Origin: Microbacterium flavum
GTDB lineage: Bacteria > Actinomycetota > Actinomycetes > Actinomycetales > Microbacteriaceae
Reading direction: 5' to 3'
NCBI RefSeq assembly: GCF_018717645.1
Contig: NZ_JAFLHG010000001.1
Span: forward strand, 310,001-374,000
Length of the DNA: 64,000 bases
Positions 60,792 through 64,000 of this stretch are shown here, piece by piece. The notes beneath the pieces were generated by a model. It made no database searches, was not told the origin of the DNA, and saw nothing but the letters and a program-made list of their open reading frames with translations. A program made the translations under genes and the position numbers. How positions within the stretch are numbered: position 1 is the first letter of the stretch; each line of letters opens with the position of its first letter.

Positions 60792-62207
60792 GTGACCATC
60801 GAAGACGCGCCCGCCGACTCGCGGCGCGCGCGGCGCGAAGGTGCGGAGCTCCCCCTCTCGGATGCCGTCGTCGTGCGCAACGCGAAGGGCCGTCGCGCCC
60901 TCGGATGGATGGACGACGACGCCGTCGCCGCGCGTTCGACCGGCCCGGTCGGCACGGAGGTCGCCCCCGACCTGCTCGCGCGGCGACCGCATCGCTCGCC
61001 CCTGCGCGCCGGCGTCGTCGTGCCGATCCTCTCGGCGGTCGGCGTCGTCGGCGTCTACGCCGCGACGACGCTGCTCTGGCCGCTGTGGGCGGTCGCTCCC
61101 CGGATCGAGGCGGTCGCCACTGCGGACCTCACCGGCGCGGCGACGGCCGTCGTCTGGCCGGAACAGGGTTCTGCGGCCGTCGGTGTCGCCGGGGTCGACA
61201 GCACTCCCGCATCGACAGGCGACCGGCTGCCGATGGCGAGCATCACGAAGCTCGTGACGGCTCTGATGGTGCTCGACCAGATGCCGCTCGCCGTCGGCGA
61301 GAGTGGCCCGTCGTTCTCGTTCGACGAGAGCGACCGCGACACCTATTTCGCGTACCTCGCGGAGGACGAGTCCGCTCTCGACGTCCCGGTCGACGGCACC
61401 CTGAGCCAGTTCCAGATGATGCAGGGCATGCTGATCGGCTCGGCGGGGAACTACACCGACCGCCTCGCAGGCACGATCTGGCCGAGCGACGCGGTCTATG
61501 CGGCTGCCGCCCGCGCGTGGCTGGATCGCCACGGCCTCGCGGGGATCACGGTCGTCGAGCCGACGGGCATCGATCCCGAGAACTCCGCGGACCCGGCATC
61601 CCTCATCACCCTCGCGCGGCTCGCGCTCGCCGACCCCGTCATCGCGGAGATCGTGCGCACGCGCGTCGTGGACCTTCCCGGTGCCGGCGAGGTGGTGAAC
61701 ACCAATGATCTGCTCGCCGATCCATCTGTCGTCGGACTGAAGACGGGGAGCCTGGAGAGCCTGTACAACCTGCTCGCCGCGAAGGAGCAGGTCGTCGGCG
61801 ACACCACGGTGCGCGTGTACGCCGTCGCCCTCGGCCAGGGTGACGACGAGGCGCGCGACGCTGAGACCGCGCGCCTGCTCGACGCGGTGGCGACGGAGGC
61901 ATCCGTGCCGACCGTGTTGTCGACGGGAGCGATCGTCGGCACCGTGACGACGGCGTGGGGGGCGAGCGCGAGCATCGTGACCGACAGCGAGCTGTCGCTG
62001 CTTCTGTGGAACGGCGCGTCTGCCGCCGTGACCTCCGACCTGTCGCTGGGCGACGCGCGCAGCGCGGATGCCGAGGTGGGCACCGTCTCCACCAAGGGCC
62101 CCCTCGGGTCGTCGTCGTCCGGCGCGCGGCTGACCGCAGATATCCCCGACCCCGACCCGTGGTGGCGGCTGACTCACCCGCTGCAGCTGTTCGGGCTCGC
62201 GGGCTGA
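60792..62207 (+). CDS. D-alanyl-D-alanine carboxypeptidase-like protein
   Basis: This is a 471-residue penicillin-binding-protein-like enzyme (S11 type) that trims peptidoglycan stem peptides. A long cytosolic N-terminus is followed by a helix (RAGVVVPILSAVGVVGVYAATTLLW, about 72-96) that anchors it outside. Catalytic motifs: S-x-x-K in MASITKLVTALM, K-T-G in VGLKTGSLESL. The S-x-N motif is altered: LIGSAGNYTD where S-A-N would be expected. GTG 60792 lies 7 nt after TAGTTT (60779-60784), a leaderless promoter that runs back-to-back with that of the riboswitch operon. Confidence 0.85.
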   Translation: MTIEDAPADSRRARREGAELPLSDAVVVRNAKGRRALGWMDDDAVAARSTGPVGTEVAPDLLARRPHRSPLRAGVVVPILSAVGVVGVYAATTLLWPLWAVAPRIEAVATADLTGAATAVVWPEQGSAAVGVAGVDSTPASTGDRLPMASITKLVTALMVLDQMPLAVGESGPSFSFDESDRDTYFAYLAEDESALDVPVDGTLSQFQMMQGMLIGSAGNYTDRLAGTIWPSDAVYAAAARAWLDRHGLAGITVVEPTGIDPENSADPASLITLARLALADPVIAEIVRTRVVDLPGAGEVVNTNDLLADPSVVGLKTGSLESLYNLLAAKEQVVGDTTVRVYAVALGQGDDEARDAETARLLDAVATEASVPTVLSTGAIVGTVTTAWGASASIVTDSELSLLLWNGASAAVTSDLSLGDARSADAEVGTVSTKGPLGSSSSGARLTADIPDPDPWWRLTHPLQLFGLAG

Positions 62208-62350
62208 CGCCGGCCCCTCGGGCGAATCCGGACCCTTCAGGACGTGCGGGCTCGGGGAGCCGTCCCGGATCCTCGGTGACGGCAGGTCTGTCGAAGCGGC
62301 GACGTCTGTCGAGACGGCGGTGACGAAGGTGACCGGTGGAGTGGGCGCAC

Positions 62351-62418
62351 CGAAAGCAGGCGGGATCGACGCTACGCCCGGTCGACTTCGACCGCGCGGT
62401 CGATCCCGCCTGCTTTCG
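62351..62418. repeat. Long perfect palindrome with nested hairpin
   Basis: CGAAAGCAGGCGGGATCGAC (62351-62370) and its exact complement (62399-62418) enclose 28 nt with an inner GGTCGA/TCGACC hairpin. Two partial direct copies follow (CGCCTGCTTTCGCGAC near 62408 and CGCCTGCTCTCGCGAC near 62442). It lies in the 287-nt gap (62208-62494) between convergent genes; nothing coding is visible there. Confidence 0.88.
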
Positions 62419-62494
62419 CGACAGGAATCGCCGCGGCGTCGCGCCTGCTCTCGCGACGGGACCACCGCGGCATCCCCGCCGCGCCGGTGCGGCC

Positions 62495-64000
62495 TCAGAA
62501 CGGCCAGACGAGCGGCACGTAGAGGACGGCGACCGCGAGGTAGACGAGCATGAGCGGCAGGCCGAGCTTCCAGTAGTCGCCGAAGCGGTAGCCGCCGGGC
62601 TGCAGCACCATGAGGTTCGCCGGCGTCGCCACCGGGGTCAGGAACGACGCCGCCCCGGCGACGGTCAACGCCATCATGAACGGCAGCACGCTCAGGCCGA
62701 GCTCTTGCGAGATCGCGACGGCGATCGGTGTGACGATGAGGACCGTCGCGACGTTCGAGATGAACTGTCCGAGCACCATCGTGAGCGCACACAGCACGAG
62801 GAGGGCGAGCTGCGGCGACGTCGAGCCGATCACCGCGAGCACGACGTCGGCGACCCGCCCCGCTGCGCCCGTGGCGATGAATGCCGACGAGAGCGGCACC
62901 ATGCCCGCGATGAGGATGACGGTGGTCCACGAGATCGCGCGGTACGACTGCGGGATCGTGAGGACGCCGGTGAGGATGAGCGACCCGGCGGCCAGCAGCC
63001 CCGCGACCGCGGGCGGCACGAGCCCGGTCGCCAGGAGCAGGACCATGAGCCCCAGGATGACGAGGGCGCGCTTCGCCCCGCGACCGAGCGGCACAGCCCG
63101 CTGCAGCGACTGCGGGGGCGTCACGGCGATGACGTCCGCCGACTGGGTGTACCGCGTGAGAGCTGCCCACGGCCCCTGGACGAGCACGGCGTCGCCCGCC
63201 TGCAGTGTGAGCGATCCGGTCACGCCCGTCCCCCGGGAGGCGTTCGGCCCGTCGTCGGCGCCGCGACGGACCGCGAGGATGACGAGGTCCTCGCCGCGGG
63301 TCGTCATGCCGGCGGAGACGGTGCGTCCGATGAGGCGGGAGCGCGGCGCGACGAGCACTTCCGCGACGCCGTCGCGAGCGGTGAAGAGGGCTGCGGTGTC
63401 CATGTCGACGGCGTAGCTGTCGCGCAGCGCGCGGGCGTGCTCGCTCGGGTCGGCCGGATCGCCGAAGTGCTCGGCGCGACGCTCGGGCAGCAGCCGGTTG
63501 CCCCCGAGGGCGACGATCGCGACGGTCAGGATGACGAGGGGCGCCCCGACGAGCGCGAACTCGAAGAAGCCGAACTCCCGCCCGCCGGCGGCGGCCGCCG
63601 CTTCCGAGACGACGATGTTGACGGGTGTTCCCGTCAACGTCAGGAGCGATCCCGCGCTCGCGGCGAACGCGAGAGGGATCAGCATCTTCGATGGGACGAT
63701 CCTGGCGCGGACGGCCACGACGACGACGACCGGCAGGAGTGCGGCGACGGCGCCGTTGATGGAGATGAAGGCCGACAGCACCGCCGCCATCGCCCCGATC
63801 ACGACGGTCAGGCGTCTCCGCCCCTGCCCCGCCCGCGTCACGACCTGCTGACCGAGCCAGGCGGTGACGCCCGTGGCATCCAGCGACTCGCTCACGACGA
63901 ACAGACTCGCGATGAACAGCACCGTCGGGTCGCCGAACCCGGCGAAGGCCCCCGAGAGGGTGAGGACGCCGGTCGCCCAGAGCGCCAGCGCCACACCGAT
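62495..64000 (-). CDS. SLC13/ArsB-type permease with RCK_C domains (partial)
   Basis: This is an integral membrane anion/sodium symporter-like protein; at least 501 codons lie in the window and the 5' end is missing at the right edge. The first half has FGDPTVLFIASLFVVSESLDATG and GSLLTLTGTPVNIVVSEAA, the typical SLC13/CitM core; two TrkA-C/RCK_C stretches follow (AEVLVAPRSRLIGRTVSAGM, LQAGDAVLVQGPWAAL); the second half repeats the helical core (LMVLQPGGYRFGDYWKLGLPL). The stop at 62495 gives the C-terminus YVPLVWPF. The substrate (dicarboxylate, sulfate or other) is not readable. Confidence 0.9.
   Translation of the reverse strand: MGVALALWATGVLTLSGAFAGFGDPTVLFIASLFVVSESLDATGVTAWLGQQVVTRAGQGRRRLTVVIGAMAAVLSAFISINGAVAALLPVVVVVAVRARIVPSKMLIPLAFAASAGSLLTLTGTPVNIVVSEAAAAAGGREFGFFEFALVGAPLVILTVAIVALGGNRLLPERRAEHFGDPADPSEHARALRDSYAVDMDTAALFTARDGVAEVLVAPRSRLIGRTVSAGMTTRGEDLVILAVRRGADDGPNASRGTGVTGSLTLQAGDAVLVQGPWAALTRYTQSADVIAVTPPQSLQRAVPLGRGAKRALVILGLMVLLLATGLVPPAVAGLLAAGSLILTGVLTIPQSYRAISWTTVILIAGMVPLSSAFIATGAAGRVADVVLAVIGSTSPQLALLVLCALTMVLGQFISNVATVLIVTPIAVAISQELGLSVLPFMMALTVAGAASFLTPVATPANLMVLQPGGYRFGDYWKLGLPLMLVYLAVAVLYVPLVWPF

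Noticed and set aside
62281..62325. TCTGTCGAAGCGG / TCTGTCGAGACGG near 62.3 kb as further REP copies
   Set aside because: Only the TGTCGA core is shared; the flanks lack the CCCTGAGC half, so I do not count them.
1..64000. tRNA, rRNA, prophage, insertion sequences
   Set aside because: No cloverleaf, rRNA segment, transposase or phage gene was recognised on either strand.

Overview
The window is 64 kb of very GC-rich DNA, densely packed with overlapping genes. It is chromosomal sequence from an actinobacterium, most probably a Microbacteriaceae member close to Microbacterium. This rests on GC-ending codons, many ATGA/GTGA gene overlaps, TAnnnT -10 boxes placed 6-7 nt before start codons, LAxTG surface-protein sorting signals and the gene families present. 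I see no rRNA, tRNA, CRISPR, integrase, transposase or phage genes. No gap between genes exceeds 300 nt; the largest, 62208-62494 (287 nt), holds a long palindrome.

Layout, left to right. (1) 1-3.9 kb: a bifunctional proline-degrading enzyme PutA, cut by the left edge, divergent from a LysR regulator. (2) 3.9-5.1 kb: a thioesterase and a GNAT acetyltransferase. (3) 5.3-10.8 kb, minus strand: isobutyryl-CoA dehydrogenase-like enzyme, enoyl-CoA hydratase, EtfB, EtfA and a heme b-type membrane protein whose N-terminus carries three RGLPR...EPWPP motifs and a cluster of translated REP-like repeats. (4) 11-17 kb: one 2017-residue secreted amylopullulanase with two GH13 catalytic domains and three starch-binding modules. 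(5) 17.2-21.4 kb: the 2-methylcitrate operon (GntR regulator, prpD, prpB, prpC). (6) 21.5-24.5 kb: alanine dehydrogenase divergent from an Lrp/AldR regulator, then a thiolase. (7) 24.5-32.9 kb: an ABC exporter with its MarR-type regulator, RNase HI, Nudix, aldo/keto reductase, oleate hydratase and RlmN.

(8) 32.9-47.8 kb is the most distinctive region: a sucrose/fructan locus. It holds a PTS EIIBC permease, a secreted GH68 levansucrase, two sortase-type surface proteins translationally coupled to a membrane-tethered GH32 levanase, two LacI repressors, an intracellular GH32-like enzyme, an ABC sugar importer and a HAD phosphatase. A 16-bp palindrome between levansucrase and the surface operon has TTGACA in each half, so one operator can cover both divergent -35 boxes. 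A second palindrome sits at the predicted +1 of the lacI/ABC operon. The organism would make levan from sucrose outside the cell, cleave it at the surface, import fructose or oligofructose by ABC or PTS, and phosphorylate and process it inside.

(9) 48-50.6 kb: two short-chain dehydrogenases and an enoyl-CoA hydratase, interrupted by a 170-nt poly-G tract that looks like a sequencing or assembly artefact. (10) 50.7-52.4 kb: a hypothetical protein, an APH-like kinase and a YjbR protein. (11) 52.4-57.7 kb: glpD-glpF-glpK divergent from a SorC/DeoR-type regulator with repeated palindromic operators. (12) 57.7-60.7 kb: a thiamin-precursor ECF transporter (ykoE-ykoD-ykoC) behind a TPP riboswitch. 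(13) 60.8-64 kb: a D,D-carboxypeptidase-like protein and an SLC13-type permease cut by the right edge.

Metabolic logic: valine breakdown (acyl-CoA dehydrogenase plus ETF) yields propionyl-CoA, which the methylcitrate operon consumes; proline, alanine, glycerol, starch and fructan modules complete a heterotrophic, plant- or soil-associated picture. Long perfect palindromes lie at three convergent gene junctions (5.2, 47.9 and 62.4 kb).
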